This document shows positions 38,305-48,083 of a DNA stretch of 64,000 nt, one piece after another (position 1 is the stretch's first letter; each line of letters begins with the position of its first letter). Location of the stretch: NCBI RefSeq assembly GCF_008831085.1, contig NZ_WBJY01000001.1, positions 1,860,001 to 1,924,000 of the forward strand, read 5' to 3'. Origin of the DNA: Pseudoclavibacter endophyticus. GTDB lineage: Bacteria; Actinomycetota; Actinomycetes; Actinomycetales; Microbacteriaceae. Under the pieces are notes generated by a model. The model saw only the letters and a program-made list of their open reading frames with translations, did not search any database and was not told the DNA's origin. The position numbers and the translations under genes are program-made.

Positions 38305-39384
38305 ATGGCTGAAGACGAACACGGCGGCGAGTTGCGCACCGCCACTTCGTCCGAGCGGACGGTGAGCCGGGGCACCGCCCTGCTCCCCACTGACGGCTTC
38401 CAGAATCCCGGGCTGCCGGAGCACCGGCCCCGCGTGACCGACACGGATCCCCGTGCCGCGAAGCGGGTCGAGCGCTTCATCATCTTCCTTTTCTGGCTTT
38501 CGTTCGCCGCGACCGTGTTCACGGTCGCCGCGTACTTCATCTGGCCGATCGATCGAGAAGACATCACGTCGGTGCGGGCCAACAACATGTTCCTCGGGCT
38601 CGGCATCGCACTCTCGATGATGACGATCGGCATCGGGGCCGTCATGTGGTCGAAGTACCTCATGAAAGACCACGAGATGGTCGAGTCGCGTCATAAGACC
38701 GAGGGGTCGCCCGCCACGCGCGCCCGCGCCGTCGAGGTCTTCCAGCAGGCGAACGAGGAGTCCGGATTCGGACGCCGGACGTTGCTGCGCAACTCGCTCA
38801 TCGGCGCGGTCCTCGCCCTGCCGATTCCCGGCATCGTGCTCTTCCGCGACCTGTACAACGGCAATAACCCCGCGCCCGTCGACCTCCTGCACGAGACCAT
38901 GTGGGACGAGGGCGTCCGGCTCGTGCGCGACCCCATCGGAACGCCGATCAAGGCATCCGACGTGACGATCGGTTCGGTCTTCCATGTGATCCCGGATGGC
39001 CTCATCGACCTCGAGCACCACATGCTCGAGGAGAAGGCCAAGGCCGTCGTGCTCCTCATGCGCCTCCCCGAGGAGCGCCTGAAGGAAGAAGAGCACCGCA
39101 AGTCGTGGTCCTACAACGGCATCGTCGCGTACTCGAAGGTCTGCACGCACGTCGGATGCCCCGTCGCCCTCTACGAGCAGCAGACCCACCACCTGCTCTG
39201 CCCCTGCCACCAGTCGCAGTTCGATGTGACGGAGCACTGCAAGGTCATTTTCGGTCCAGCGGGCCGTCCGCTGCCACAGCTGCCCATCACGGTCGACGGC
39301 GAGGGCTACCTGGTCGCACAGAGCGACTTCCTCGAACCTGTCGGCCCGAGCTTCTGGGAGCGCAAGCATGACTACAACGTCTAG
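38305..39384 (+). CDS. qcrA: Cytochrome bc1 complex Rieske iron-sulfur subunit
   Basis: Carries the [2Fe-2S] cluster that accepts electrons from menaquinol. The 359-residue protein has three N-terminal helices typical of actinobacterial QcrA (for example FIIFLFWLSFAATVFTVAAYF) and the cluster motifs CTHVGCP and CPCHQSQF, with the disulfide cysteines in place. AGAAAGGGA precedes the ATG. It overlaps qcrB by 17 bases. Confidence 0.96.
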   Translation: MAEDEHGGELRTATSSERTVSRGTALLPTDGFQNPGLPEHRPRVTDTDPRAAKRVERFIIFLFWLSFAATVFTVAAYFIWPIDREDITSVRANNMFLGLGIALSMMTIGIGAVMWSKYLMKDHEMVESRHKTEGSPATRARAVEVFQQANEESGFGRRTLLRNSLIGAVLALPIPGIVLFRDLYNGNNPAPVDLLHETMWDEGVRLVRDPIGTPIKASDVTIGSVFHVIPDGLIDLEHHMLEEKAKAVVLLMRLPEERLKEEEHRKSWSYNGIVAYSKVCTHVGCPVALYEQQTHHLLCPCHQSQFDVTEHCKVIFGPAGRPLPQLPITVDGEGYLVAQSDFLEPVGPSFWERKHDYNV

Positions 39385-40966
39385 CCCGGTGCGCGAGACC
39401 GGCCTCATCGCGAAGACGGCCGACTACCTCGACCAACGGACCAGCATGTCCGGGCTCGTGAAGGAACTCGGGCGCAAGATCTTCCCCGATCACTGGTCGT
39501 TCATGCTCGGCGAGGTGGCGCTGTACAGCTTCGTTGCCGTTCTGCTGAGTGGAACGTTCCTGACGTTCTTTTTCGACCCGACGATGACGCACACCACCTA
39601 CGAGGGCTCGTACATTCCCCTCAAGGGCGTCGGCATGTCGGCGGCGATGGCCTCTACGCTCGACATCTCCTTCGATGTCCGCGGCGGCCTGCTCATGCGT
39701 CAGGTGCACCACTGGGCGGCGCTACTCTTCGTCGCCTCGATCGGCGTGCACATGCTCCGCGTGTTCTTCACGGGCGCATTCCGCAAGCCCCGCGAGCTCA
39801 ACTGGGTGATCGGCTTCGTGCTGTTCATCCTCGCGATGGCGGAGGGCTTCACCGGCTACTCGCTCCCCGACGATCTGCTCTCGGGCAACGGATTGCGCAT
39901 CATCGACGGCATGGTGAAGGGCATCCCGCTGATCGGCACTTGGATCTCGTTCCTGCTCTTCGGTGGCGAGTTCCCCGGCCTCGACATCGTGGGGCGCCTG
40001 TATTCGCTGCACATCATGATCCTGCCCGCGATCCTGATCCTCTTCCTGGCCCTGCATCTGCTGTTGATGATCATCAACAAGCACACGCAGTGGCCCGGCC
40101 CCGGGCGTACCAACGAGAACGTCGTCGGTAATCCCGTGTTGCCCGTCTTCGGCGGCAAGGCGATCGGCTTCTTCTTCATGGTGTTCGGGTTCATCTTCCT
40201 GATCGCCTCGCTGTTCCAGATCAACCCGGTGTGGAACTACGGCCCATACGACCCCTCCCCCGTTTCGGCCGGCACGCAGCCCGACTGGTACATCGGCTTC
40301 GCCGACGGCATGTTGCGTCTTATTCCCCCGGGCTGGGAGACGTACTGGTTCGGCTTCACCTGGTCGTGGGCGATCCTCGTGCCGATCGCGCTGATCATGC
40401 TGCTGTTGATCCCTGTTGCGGTCTGGCCGTTCATTGAGAACTGGATCACGGGCGACAAGCGCGAGCACCACCTCGTCGACCGTCCGCGCAACGCCCCGAC
40501 GCGAACGGCGATCGGTGCCGCCGGCACGATGTACTACGGCGTCATGTGGGCAGCGGCATCGTCCGACCTCATCGCGACGCACTTCCACGTCGCCTTGGAG
40601 CATGTCATCCACGTGCTGCAGTTCTTGCTGATCGTCAGCCCGTTCGTCGCGTTCTTCGTCACCAAGCGCATCTGCCTCGGCCTGCAGAAGAAGGACCGCT
40701 CGATCGCGCTGCACGGCATCGAGTCCGGCCGCGTCGTGCGACTCCCGCACGGCGAGTTCGTCGAGGTGCACGTGCCACTCGCGGATGAGGAGCGCTGGTC
40801 CATCACGTCGTACAACGACTACGGCCCGCTCGTGGTGCGGCCCGACGCGAACGGCAAGATCAGCACGGTCCAGCGTGTTCGAGCCGCGGTCAGCCGCTGG
40901 TTCTTCGAGGACCGCATCGAACCCATCACGAAGACGGAGCTCGAGCGGGCGAAGCACCACGACTGA
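39368..40966 (+). CDS. qcrB: Cytochrome bc1 complex cytochrome b subunit
   Basis: Quinol-oxidising membrane subunit of 532 residues. Heme-ligand helices contain HHWAALLFVASIGVHMLRVFF and YSLHIMILPAILILFLALHLLL with the paired His residues; SGNGLRIIDG, the PEWY-like motif as QPDWYIGFADG, and MWAAASSDLIATHFH complete the b-type core. A C-terminal cytoplasmic extension of about 100 residues is usual in actinobacteria. It is the last gene before a strong terminator. Confidence 0.96.
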   Translation: MTTTSSPVRETGLIAKTADYLDQRTSMSGLVKELGRKIFPDHWSFMLGEVALYSFVAVLLSGTFLTFFFDPTMTHTTYEGSYIPLKGVGMSAAMASTLDISFDVRGGLLMRQVHHWAALLFVASIGVHMLRVFFTGAFRKPRELNWVIGFVLFILAMAEGFTGYSLPDDLLSGNGLRIIDGMVKGIPLIGTWISFLLFGGEFPGLDIVGRLYSLHIMILPAILILFLALHLLLMIINKHTQWPGPGRTNENVVGNPVLPVFGGKAIGFFFMVFGFIFLIASLFQINPVWNYGPYDPSPVSAGTQPDWYIGFADGMLRLIPPGWETYWFGFTWSWAILVPIALIMLLLIPVAVWPFIENWITGDKREHHLVDRPRNAPTRTAIGAAGTMYYGVMWAAASSDLIATHFHVALEHVIHVLQFLLIVSPFVAFFVTKRICLGLQKKDRSIALHGIESGRVVRLPHGEFVEVHVPLADEERWSITSYNDYGPLVVRPDANGKISTVQRVRAAVSRWFFEDRIEPITKTELERAKHHD

Positions 40967-40979
40967 CCCGCGCTCCGCA

Positions 40980-41022
40980 CGCCGAGGGGCAGCATCCAAC
41001 GTCCGGATGCTGCCCCTCGGCG
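40980..41022 (+). terminator. Intrinsic terminator after qcrB
   Basis: Eighteen-bp perfect stem: 40980-40997 pairs with 41005-41022 around the 7-base loop AACGTCC, followed by TTTCGT. It ends the ctaE-qcrCAB transcript. Confidence 0.85.
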
Positions 41023-41135
41023 TTTCGTCGGGCGCCGCCTCATCGCGCGCTCGATACCCGACGTTCATTGGCGTTCCCTAGCCTTCGGGCGGCGTCACTT
41101 GCGCGCCAGTTCCTTCACCGAAGAAAGTGACGAAA

Positions 41136-42260
41136 ATGCGAAGCCTGTTCTCGAGCATCTCTGCCGCGACGATCGCGGTTGCCATGGGGGTTGGCGGCCT
41201 GCTGCTCATCGCCCCTGCCCAGCCCGCCTCGGCGGCCGGCGCCACCTCCGACCTCAGCGTCACCTACTTCCGCGACCAGCAGCCGAACGGTCAGTACGAC
41301 GAGGGCGAAGACCTGAACCCGGGCCTGCTCTACGCGCAGGACGCTGCCGGCAACTGGTACGGCACCGGCGCCGGCGACGACGGCACGTTCAACTTCGCAG
41401 ACCTTCCCGCCGGCGAGTACCAGGTGTACTTCCAGCTCGCGAACCCGCGTTCTACGGCGTTCAACGTCGATGGCAATGAGCGCATGGAGGTTGTCGAGGT
41501 CCCGCGGGTGACCGATGCCACGTGGATCAACTCACGCACGGGCGAACGTTCGACCTTCTCAACGGTCGCCGGCGAGCGCTCGGTCACGACGGTGACGGTG
41601 AGCTCGGGCAGTGACATGCTGCAAGTGGGCGTCTCGATGATCTCGTCGACCGCGGTGGTGTTCACTCCCGGCTCGGAGGAGCCGACGTACGAGGCCGCGA
41701 GCATCGCGTTCATCGACGGCGCGGACGAGATCGCGTCGTACGAGAGCGCGTCGAACGGGGACTACCTGGCCGTCACGGCGCCCGGCGGGGCGACCCAGTA
41801 CAACTTCCTCGAGGCTGCCATGGGTGTCGTTGTGACCCCCGTCGACGGGTACGTCGTCGAAAGCGTCACGGCGACGAACTCCGGGGGCGAGGCATTGACG
41901 GTGACCAACGCCGGCACGGGCGTCTACACGATCGCGAGGAGCGACCTGACGTCATCGTTCGACCGCGCTACGTTCACGGTCACGCTGGCCGAGGCACCGA
42001 CGCCGACGCCAACGGAGACCGCGACCCCGACGGAGACGCCAACGGAGACCGCGACCCCGACGGCGACGGCTGACCCCACCGACCCCGCCGACCCCACCAC
42101 GCCGACCACGCCCGGACAGGGCACCGGTGGCAACGGCACTGGCGATGACGACGGACTCGCATCGACCGATGGCGGGAACGGTCTGCTGATCGCCGCCGTT
42201 GCCGCAGCGGCGCTCACTCTCGGTGGAGCCGCCCTGCTGCTGCGTCGCCGCACCGCCTAG
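41136..42260 (+). CDS. Surface-anchored protein with Pro/Thr/Glu repeat stalk
   Basis: Secreted protein of 374 residues. The signal peptide (about 1-32; IAVAMGVGGLLLIAPAQPASA) precedes an SdrD-B-like domain (VTYFRDQQPNGQYDEGEDLN, FNFADLPAGEYQVYF) and a second beta-rich domain. A PTPTETATPTET-type stalk (DNA repeat period 30 bases, 42011-42060) leads to a C-terminal helix and RRRTA tail. The expected sortase signal is altered: LASTDGGNG stands where LPxTG or LAxTG would be, so anchoring may be by the helix alone or by a relaxed sortase. GTG 41127 is an alternative start. Confidence 0.78.
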   Translation: MRSLFSSISAATIAVAMGVGGLLLIAPAQPASAAGATSDLSVTYFRDQQPNGQYDEGEDLNPGLLYAQDAAGNWYGTGAGDDGTFNFADLPAGEYQVYFQLANPRSTAFNVDGNERMEVVEVPRVTDATWINSRTGERSTFSTVAGERSVTTVTVSSGSDMLQVGVSMISSTAVVFTPGSEEPTYEAASIAFIDGADEIASYESASNGDYLAVTAPGGATQYNFLEAAMGVVVTPVDGYVVESVTATNSGGEALTVTNAGTGVYTIARSDLTSSFDRATFTVTLAEAPTPTPTETATPTETPTETATPTATADPTDPADPTTPTTPGQGTGGNGTGDDDGLASTDGGNGLLIAAVAAAALTLGGAALLLRRRTA

Positions 42261-42270
42261 CGACAACGCG

Positions 42271-42335
42271 CTGCCACGTACGGGCGGTCGGGACGAGCAT
42301 GACGCTCGGCCCGGCCGCCCGTACGTATTTGGCAG
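42271..42335. terminator. Large hairpin after the surface protein gene
   Basis: Arms 42271-42292 and 42310-42335 pair over about 20 positions (CTGCCA/TGGCAG at the base, then CGTACGGGCGG/CCGCCCGTACG). The 17-base loop can form a further CGAGC/GCTCG stem. TATTT interrupts the right arm near its base. Likely terminator. Confidence 0.75.
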
Positions 42336-42396
42336 CGAATCCTCGAGGTTCAGAACAGACGGGGCGCGTGGCCAGGAGTGGTGGCACACCCACACA

Positions 42397-42510
42397 GCCA
42401 CGACGAGCGTTGGCAGGAGCCGCCCGGATGGCTCACGGGGCGAAGCCCCCACGGCCACGACGAGCGTTGGCAGGAGGCGCCCGGATGGCTCACGGGGCGA
42501 AGCCCCCGAG
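42397..42510. repeat. 57-bp tandem repeat, two copies, each with a GGGGC-GAA-GCCCC hairpin
   Basis: Units 42397-42453 and 42454-42510 are about 95 percent identical. Each contains a short perfect stem (42437-42449 and 42494-42506). The 355-bp gap between the surface gene and ctaF otherwise holds the terminator above and no credible gene; the frames open through the repeat encode only low-complexity Arg/Pro/Ala sequence. Confidence 0.75.
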
Positions 42511-42615
42511 TCCCCGACCACCCGCTCCGATGGGGATGCAGCAGACGCCTACGACGACAGGCCCCTGCCGGGCGGCGGGGGCCTGTCGTCGCGGCGGTGC
42601 GCCAGACGGAGCGCG

Positions 42616-43035
42616 TCAGTGCTTCAGGTGACCCCGGTAGTACTCGAAGGACCAGCCGATGATGCCCCACAGCACGAGCGGAGCGACGAAGAACGCGGGC
42701 CAGATGCCGACCGCCATGCCGAACATCGCGAAGCCGACCGTAGCGGCGAGCAGGATGGGCCACCAGCTCCACGGGCTGAACTGACCGAGCTCGAACTCGG
42801 CCTCGTCAACATCGGCGTCAAGCCGGTCTTCGGGCAGGATCTTCACTCGGAACGGCTTGCGCTCGAACCAGAGGTAGAACGCGATGAACCCCGAGAATAC
42901 GAACAGCAGTGTGAGGGCGACCACGCCGACCCATTCGGGCTGACCCTGGTCGACCGTCGTCCAGACCGAGTACGCGATCGCGACGATGAGAAAGAAGCCT
43001 CCGATGACGAGGAGGATTCGCTCGAGCGACTTCAT
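42616..43035 (-). CDS. ctaF: Cytochrome c oxidase subunit IV (actinobacterial CtaF)
   Basis: Small 139-residue oxidase subunit with four helices (ILLVIGGFFLIVAIAYSVW, WVGVVALTLLFVFSGFIAF, WWPILLAATVGFAMFGMAVG, FVAPLVLWGIIGWSFEYY). WFERKP before the loop is typical. It follows ctaD by five bases. Confidence 0.94.
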   Translation of the reverse strand: MKSLERILLVIGGFFLIVAIAYSVWTTVDQGQPEWVGVVALTLLFVFSGFIAFYLWFERKPFRVKILPEDRLDADVDEAEFELGQFSPWSWWPILLAATVGFAMFGMAVGIWPAFFVAPLVLWGIIGWSFEYYRGHLKH

Positions 43036-43040
43036 GGTCC

Positions 43041-44789
43041 CTACTTCACCTCTCCGGAGTGCTCATCGGTCACCGGCACTTGCGGCGCGTCCTTCAGCGG
43101 GCCACGCCCAACCATGACGGTCTGAAGCTCGGGGTGGTGCAGGTCAAATGCCGGTCGCTCCGACCGGATGCGCGGGATCGACGTGAAGTTGTGCCGCGGC
43201 GGGGGGCAGCTCGTCGCCCACTCAAGCGAGGCTCCGTAACCCCAGGGGTCGTCGACCTCGACCTTGGGCGCTTTGACGGCCGTCACAAGCAGGTTGAGGA
43301 AGAACGGAATCATCGAGATGGCCAGCACGATCGCCCCGAGCGACGAAAGCTGGTTCATCCACGTCAAATCGTCCTCCGGCTGGTACGTGGAGTAGCGCCG
43401 AGGCATGCCCATGACGCCAAGCCAGTGCTGGATGAGGAAGGTCATGTGGAAACCGACGAACAGCAACCAGAAATGGATCTTGCCGAGCCGCTCGTTGAGC
43501 ATCTTGCCCGTCCACTTGGGCCACCAGAAGTAGAAGCCGGCAAACATGGCGAACACGACCGTGCCGAACACCACGTAGTGGAAGTGCGCGACAACGAAGT
43601 AGGTGTCTGACAGGTGGAAGTCGAGCACGGGAGACGCGAGGATCACACCGGTCAGACCGCCGAAGATGAACGTGACGAGGAACCCGAGCGACCATAGCAT
43701 CGGCGTCTCGAACGTGATCGAACCTCGCCACATCGTGCCGATCCAGTTGAAGATCTTCACGCCAGTCGGCACCGCGATGAGCATCGTCATGAGCGCGAAG
43801 AACGGAAGGAGGACCGAACCGGTCACGTACATGTGGTGGGCCCACACCGACGCCGACAGCGCAGCGATCGCGATGGTGGCCCCGACGAGCGTTTTGTAGC
43901 CGAAGATCGGCTTGCGGCTGAAGACCGGGAAGATCTCCGAGACGATGCCGAAGAACGGCAGCGCGATGACGTAGACCTCCGGATGCCCGAAGAACCAGAA
44001 CAGGTGCTGGTAGAGGATCGTGCCACCGGCATCCACGTCATAGATGTGCGTGAGGAAGACGCGGTCCATCAGGAGGCCGAACCAGGCCACGGCAAGCACG
44101 GGGAACGCGAACAGCACGAGGATCGAAGTGATGAGAGCGTTCCACGTGAAGATCGGCATGCGCCACATGGTCATACCGGGCGCGCGCATCGTCACGATCG
44201 TGGTGATGAAGTTCACGGCACCGAAGATTGTGGAGAAACCGGTCGCGGCAAGGCCCGCGGTCCAGAGATTCCCCCCGACCCCGGGCGAGAACGTTGTCAG
44301 CGAGAGGGGCGTGTACGCCGTCCAGCCGAACGCCGCCGCTCCGCTCGGCGTGAGGAACCCGGCGACGGCGACGATCGCACCGAAGGTGAACAGCCAGAAG
44401 GCGAACGCGTTCAAGCGGGGGAACGCGACGTCGGCCGTACCGATCTGCAGCGGTACCAGCACATTCGCGAAGCCCGAGAAGAGCGGCGTCGCGAACATGA
44501 GCAGCATGATCGTGCCGTGCATCGTGAACAGCTGGTTGTACTGGTCGCGCGAGGCGATGAGCTCCATACCGGGCTCGAAGAGCTGTGCGCGGATAAGCAG
44601 CGCCATGACGCCGCCGATGCAGAACCAGATCACGCTCGAGATCAGGTACATGTACCCGATCACCTTGTGGTCGGTGCTCGAGAGCCAGTTGACGAGCGTG
44701 TTCCCCTTGCGGGCGACGGTGCGGCTCGGGACGGGGTTCGCCTCGCTGACCGGGATGGTCTTCGCCGGACGGTTCAACGTCGAAGTCAT
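43041..44789 (-). CDS. ctaD: Cytochrome c oxidase subunit I
   Basis: Catalytic subunit of the aa3 oxidase, 582 residues and 12 helices, with heme a, heme a3 and CuB. Diagnostic segments: [19 protein letters not shown] (heme a His), [18 protein letters not shown] (CuB His and cross-linked Tyr region), [11 protein letters not shown] (His pair) and [15 protein letters not shown]. The order is ctaC (14 bases upstream) then ctaD then ctaF. Confidence 0.97.
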   Translation of the reverse strand: MTSTLNRPAKTIPVSEANPVPSRTVARKGNTLVNWLSSTDHKVIGYMYLISSVIWFCIGGVMALLIRAQLFEPGMELIASRDQYNQLFTMHGTIMLLMFATPLFSGFANVLVPLQIGTADVAFPRLNAFAFWLFTFGAIVAVAGFLTPSGAAAFGWTAYTPLSLTTFSPGVGGNLWTAGLAATGFSTIFGAVNFITTIVTMRAPGMTMWRMPIFTWNALITSILVLFAFPVLAVAWFGLLMDRVFLTHIYDVDAGGTILYQHLFWFFGHPEVYVIALPFFGIVSEIFPVFSRKPIFGYKTLVGATIAIAALSASVWAHHMYVTGSVLLPFFALMTMLIAVPTGVKIFNWIGTMWRGSITFETPMLWSLGFLVTFIFGGLTGVILASPVLDFHLSDTYFVVAHFHYVVFGTVVFAMFAGFYFWWPKWTGKMLNERLGKIHFWLLFVGFHMTFLIQHWLGVMGMPRRYSTYQPEDDLTWMNQLSSLGAIVLAISMIPFFLNLLVTAVKAPKVEVDDPWGYGASLEWATSCPPPRHNFTSIPRIRSERPAFDLHHPELQTVMVGRGPLKDAPQVPVTDEHSGEVK

Positions 44790-44803
44790 GATCTTCGCCT
44801 GTC

Positions 44804-45751
44804 CTACTCGGTCTCTTCGGGGCCGTGGTGCGGAACCTCAGTACCCGGAAGGTTGTTGTTGCGGTTGTATTCGTCGCCCCGTGAGCCGACGTTGCCCTCG
44901 TCGCGCAGTGACTGGATGTAGGCGTTGTACTCGTCGGCCTCCACCACGTGCACCTGGAACAGCATCATCGCGTGGTACTCGCCGCACAGCTCCGCGCACT
45001 TGCCGAGGTACGTTCCGACTCGGTCGGCCGTGAACGACATCTGGTTGGTCTTGCCCGGAATCGTGTCTTCCTTGTAGTGGAAGTCGATGATCCAGAACGA
45101 GTGGGCGACGTCGCGGCTCTTGAGATCGACGAGTACCTGCGCGCCGACGGGCACGTACAGCACGGGGAGCGACGCCTCATCGATCTCGCCGGTCGTGTTG
45201 CCGTCCTCGTCGAAGGTCGGCTGAGCCTGGACGCCCTCGTAGTAGACGTCACCGTCGTACTCGCTGCCGTCGACGGGGAGATAGTTGAAGTCCCACGCCC
45301 ATTGCTTTCCGTACACCTCGATGTGCACGTCCGCCGCGTTGTCGGGGTCGAGCGCGGCGTCTTCGCCGACCGCGTAGTTGTTCTCGATCGCGGCCGAGTC
45401 GCGTGCCGTGAAGGCGAAGAACCCGCCGACCAAGATCAACGGCATCACCGTGAAGAGGATCTCGATGGGCATGTGGTAGCGGAGCTGGCGCGGCGCGGCC
45501 GTGTCGGTCTTGCGTCGGCGATACGCCACGAGGCACCAGATGATGAGGCCCCACACGAAGACGCCGAGCGCGACGAGCGTGATCCAGCTGTTGACCCAGA
45601 ACGGCATCACCATGTCGCCGATCGAGCTGACCCCGGGCTCACCGGGCAGCCAGCCCTGCTGATACTGCTGGGGAGTGCAGGCCGCGAGAACCGCGACGAT
45701 GAGTCCCGCGAGGGGAAGCGCGATCCACTTGGATCGGTGGTCTTTTCGCAC
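44804..45751 (-). CDS. ctaC: Cytochrome c oxidase subunit II
   Basis: CuA-bearing subunit of 315 residues. It looks like a lipoprotein: the signal peptide ends LAAC. Two helices follow ([21 protein letters not shown] and [18 protein letters not shown]), then the cupredoxin domain with [12 protein letters not shown] and the CuA motif [15 protein letters not shown] 45751 is preferred: AAAGG lies six bases upstream, and the first eight residues of the longer frame are outside the signal-peptide pattern. A minus-strand TAGACT (45789-45794) is a probable -10 box. Confidence 0.94.
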   Translation of the reverse strand: MRKDHRSKWIALPLAGLIVAVLAACTPQQYQQGWLPGEPGVSSIGDMVMPFWVNSWITLVALGVFVWGLIIWCLVAYRRRKTDTAAPRQLRYHMPIEILFTVMPLILVGGFFAFTARDSAAIENNYAVGEDAALDPDNAADVHIEVYGKQWAWDFNYLPVDGSEYDGDVYYEGVQAQPTFDEDGNTTGEIDEASLPVLYVPVGAQVLVDLKSRDVAHSFWIIDFHYKEDTIPGKTNQMSFTADRVGTYLGKCAELCGEYHAMMLFQVHVVEADEYNAYIQSLRDEGNVGSRGDEYNRNNNLPGTEVPHHGPEETE

Positions 45752-45932
45752 GACAGACCTTTCGGGGTGACGCATACAGGTGGCTGTCAGTCTAGTGGGT
45801 CCTGCCGCGTCAGAACGATTCGGGCGCGCCGACTTCGACAGCTCGTCGAACGAGAGACGGCGGCTCTCCCGCAGGAGAATGCCGCCGTCGCGCCGTTCAG
45901 CCCGGGCGTGTCGGAGCCCGGTCAGCCGTCGG

Positions 45933-46298
45933 TCAGTGGAATGAGTCGCCGCACGCGCACGAGCCGACCGCGTTGGGGTTGTCGATCGTGAACCCCTGCT
46001 TCTGGATCGTGTCTTCGAAGTCGATCGAGGCGCCCTCGAGGTACGGTGTGCTCATCGGGTCGATGATGACCTCGACGCCGTCGAAATCGACCGAGGCGTC
46101 GCCCTCGAGCTCGCGCTCATCGAAGTACAGCTGGTAGATGAGGCCCGAGCAGCCGCCGGGCTGCACGGCGACGCGCAGGCGCAGGTCGTCGCGGCCCTCT
46201 TGACTGAGCAGGCTCTTGACCTTGGCTGCCGCCGTCGGCGAGAGCGTCACGCCGTGCGTGTTCTCGGTCATCGTGATCCCGTCGAGCGTCGTGCTCAT
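45933..46298 (-). CDS. erpA: ErpA-type iron-sulfur cluster insertion protein
   Basis: A-type carrier (121 residues) delivering [Fe-S] clusters to target proteins. Core SPTAAAKVKSLLSQEG, then the conserved Cys in VAVQPGGCSGLIYQLYF and the C-terminal pair in GSCACGDSFH. GGAGGA before the ATG fixes the start. It precedes the respiratory genes, whose Rieske protein needs such a cluster. Confidence 0.94.
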   Translation of the reverse strand: MSTTLDGITMTENTHGVTLSPTAAAKVKSLLSQEGRDDLRLRVAVQPGGCSGLIYQLYFDERELEGDASVDFDGVEVIIDPMSTPYLEGASIDFEDTIQKQGFTIDNPNAVGSCACGDSFH

Positions 46299-46475
46299 GG
46301 TTCCTCCTTCGTCAAGCGCCTCAGGTGCCGATGCGCGGTACTGCCATTGCGCGGAGGCGCGGACCAGCCCACGCTGCACCGCGGTGCGCGTCCGACGGCC
46401 GTCGTGGGGTCGGTCGTCGCGTTCCTCCGCCGCCGCTCTAGCAGCAACACTTGGAGCGTACGCGATATTCCCAAA

Positions 46476-47972
46476 TCACCGCTCGGCGACGCCGCGACCG
46501 AAGCGCAGCAGGAACCGCGCCTCGGCCTGCGTCGCCCGCCGCAACACGCCGAGGTGCTGTGACTCGTTCGGGCTGTGCGCCATGGTGGCCGGGTCTTCGA
46601 CGCCCGTGACGAGGATCTGCGCGTCGGGGTAGCGCTCAACCAGCGACGCGATGAACGGAATCGATCCGCCGATGCCGACGAGCGCGGGCTCGCTCCCCCA
46701 GGTGTCGCGCATGGCGTCGAGCATCGTCGTGACGGCGGGAGTCCCGTGGTCGACCAGGAACCCCTGGCCGATGTCGAATTCGCTCATCTCCACGGTGGCA
46801 CCGAAGGGTGCGTGGGCACGCAGGTGCGCGACGACGGCGTCCCGCGCGGCGTCGGCATCCTGCCCTGGCGCGACGCGCACCGAAACGCGCGCACTCACAC
46901 TCGGAACGAGGGTGTTCGAGGCGGTGGCGACCGAGGGCGCATCGATGCCCGTGACCGTGATGGCCGGTTGATTCGCGGTCCGGTCGCGCACCGATCCCCG
47001 CCCAATGGGCGTCGCGGCGCCATGCAGTCCCGCTTCGACGATGCGCCGCTCGTCCCCCTCGATGCCCGGGTCCGCGCCCTCGCGAGCCGTGAGCCCCGCG
47101 ACGGCGACGCCTCCGTCAGGGCCCCACAGGGAGTCGAGGGTCCGCACCATCGCAAGCACGGCATCCGGCACCGCACCGCCGAACATGCCGGAGTGCCAGG
47201 CGTGTTCGAGGGTGCGCACCGTGAGTCGGAACGTGATGTTGCCGCGCAGCGACACCGTCAGCCCGGGGGTCGAGACCGAGGGGTTCTCGCTGTCGGCGAC
47301 GATGATCGCGTCTGCCCTGAGCGCGTCGCCGTGGTCGGCGAGGAAGCGGTCGAAACTCGGCGAGCCGTCTTCCTCCTCACCCTCGATGAACAGCGCGAGT
47401 CCGAGCGGCAGGTCGCCGCCGGTGACATCCCGCAGGGCCTCGATCGCCGCGAGGTGCAGCGCAATGCCGGCCTTGTCGTCGCTCGCGCCGCGTCCGTAGA
47501 GGCGGTCGCCGACGACGGTCGGCTCAAAGGCGGGCGTGCGCCAGCCGTCCTCGTCACCGGGCGGCTGCACGTCGTGGTGCGCGTAAAGCAGCACGGTGGG
47601 CGCACCGTCAGGTGCCGGTCGCACCGCGACGACCGCCGGCTGGCCGGGCGTGCCGTCGGCTCGATTCGAGCGCAGCACGTCGACGCGTTCGAACACGCCG
47701 AGCGCCCGCACGATCTCGGCGACGCGCGCCGCACTGCGCTCGACGTGCTCGGGATCGAACGACGCCCACGAGACCGACGGGATGCGAACGAGCTCCGCGA
47801 GCCTCGCGACCGCGCTGGGAAACAGCAGGTCGACTCGCTCACCGAGGTCTCTCTCGAGCGCGACGTCGTCGCGGTCGCCCACGAGCGCACCGGTCCGGTC
47901 ATCGCGGGCCGTCTCCCTCCCGGCGGCGACGGTTGCTGGATCGCTGGCGTCGGGCGTCGTCGGCTGCTGCAT
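46476..47972 (-). CDS. M20 family dipeptidase
   Basis: Zinc-dependent peptidase of 498 residues, cytosolic. Metal ligands and base: His-x-Asp in LLYAHHDVQPPG, Asp in GRGASDDKAG, EGEEEDGSPSF with the Glu pair, Asp in VADSENPS, and the final His in AHSPNESQHLG. Dimerisation-domain motif EHAWHSGMFGG matches the carnosinase-like M20 group. Unusual N-terminal extension of about 45 residues (Asp/Arg/Ala-rich). A TAAGCT box seven bases before the ATG implies a leaderless transcript. Confidence 0.9.
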   Translation of the reverse strand: MQQPTTPDASDPATVAAGRETARDDRTGALVGDRDDVALERDLGERVDLLFPSAVARLAELVRIPSVSWASFDPEHVERSAARVAEIVRALGVFERVDVLRSNRADGTPGQPAVVAVRPAPDGAPTVLLYAHHDVQPPGDEDGWRTPAFEPTVVGDRLYGRGASDDKAGIALHLAAIEALRDVTGGDLPLGLALFIEGEEEDGSPSFDRFLADHGDALRADAIIVADSENPSVSTPGLTVSLRGNITFRLTVRTLEHAWHSGMFGGAVPDAVLAMVRTLDSLWGPDGGVAVAGLTAREGADPGIEGDERRIVEAGLHGAATPIGRGSVRDRTANQPAITVTGIDAPSVATASNTLVPSVSARVSVRVAPGQDADAARDAVVAHLRAHAPFGATVEMSEFDIGQGFLVDHGTPAVTTMLDAMRDTWGSEPALVGIGGSIPFIASLVERYPDAQILVTGVEDPATMAHSPNESQHLGVLRRATQAEARFLLRFGRGVAER

Positions 47973-48083
47973 GTCGATAAGCTTAGGTTTCATCTCTTTC
48001 GAAGCCGGCCGCAGCCACGGCCGGCGCGATGCGCCGCAGCCGGGCTGCGTGACGTGCGCATCGGCGTTTCCCCGGAGGCACCC

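Noticed and set aside
39722..41068. Minus-strand frame opposite qcrB
   Set aside because: Asp/Arg/Glu-rich shadow of a well-defined membrane protein.
42397..42510. Possible CRISPR array
   Set aside because: Only two adjacent 57-bp units with no spacers, and no cas genes.
42299..42631. Possible short protein with a 19-residue repeat
   Set aside because: The frame crosses the terminator hairpin and consists of low-complexity Arg/Pro/Ala sequence; all frames are open because of the high GC content and the unit length divisible by three.
46575..48083. Plus-strand frame extending the DUF3043 gene upstream
   Set aside because: It is antisense to the M20 dipeptidase; the DUF3043 protein starts at ATG 48084 with its own ribosome site.
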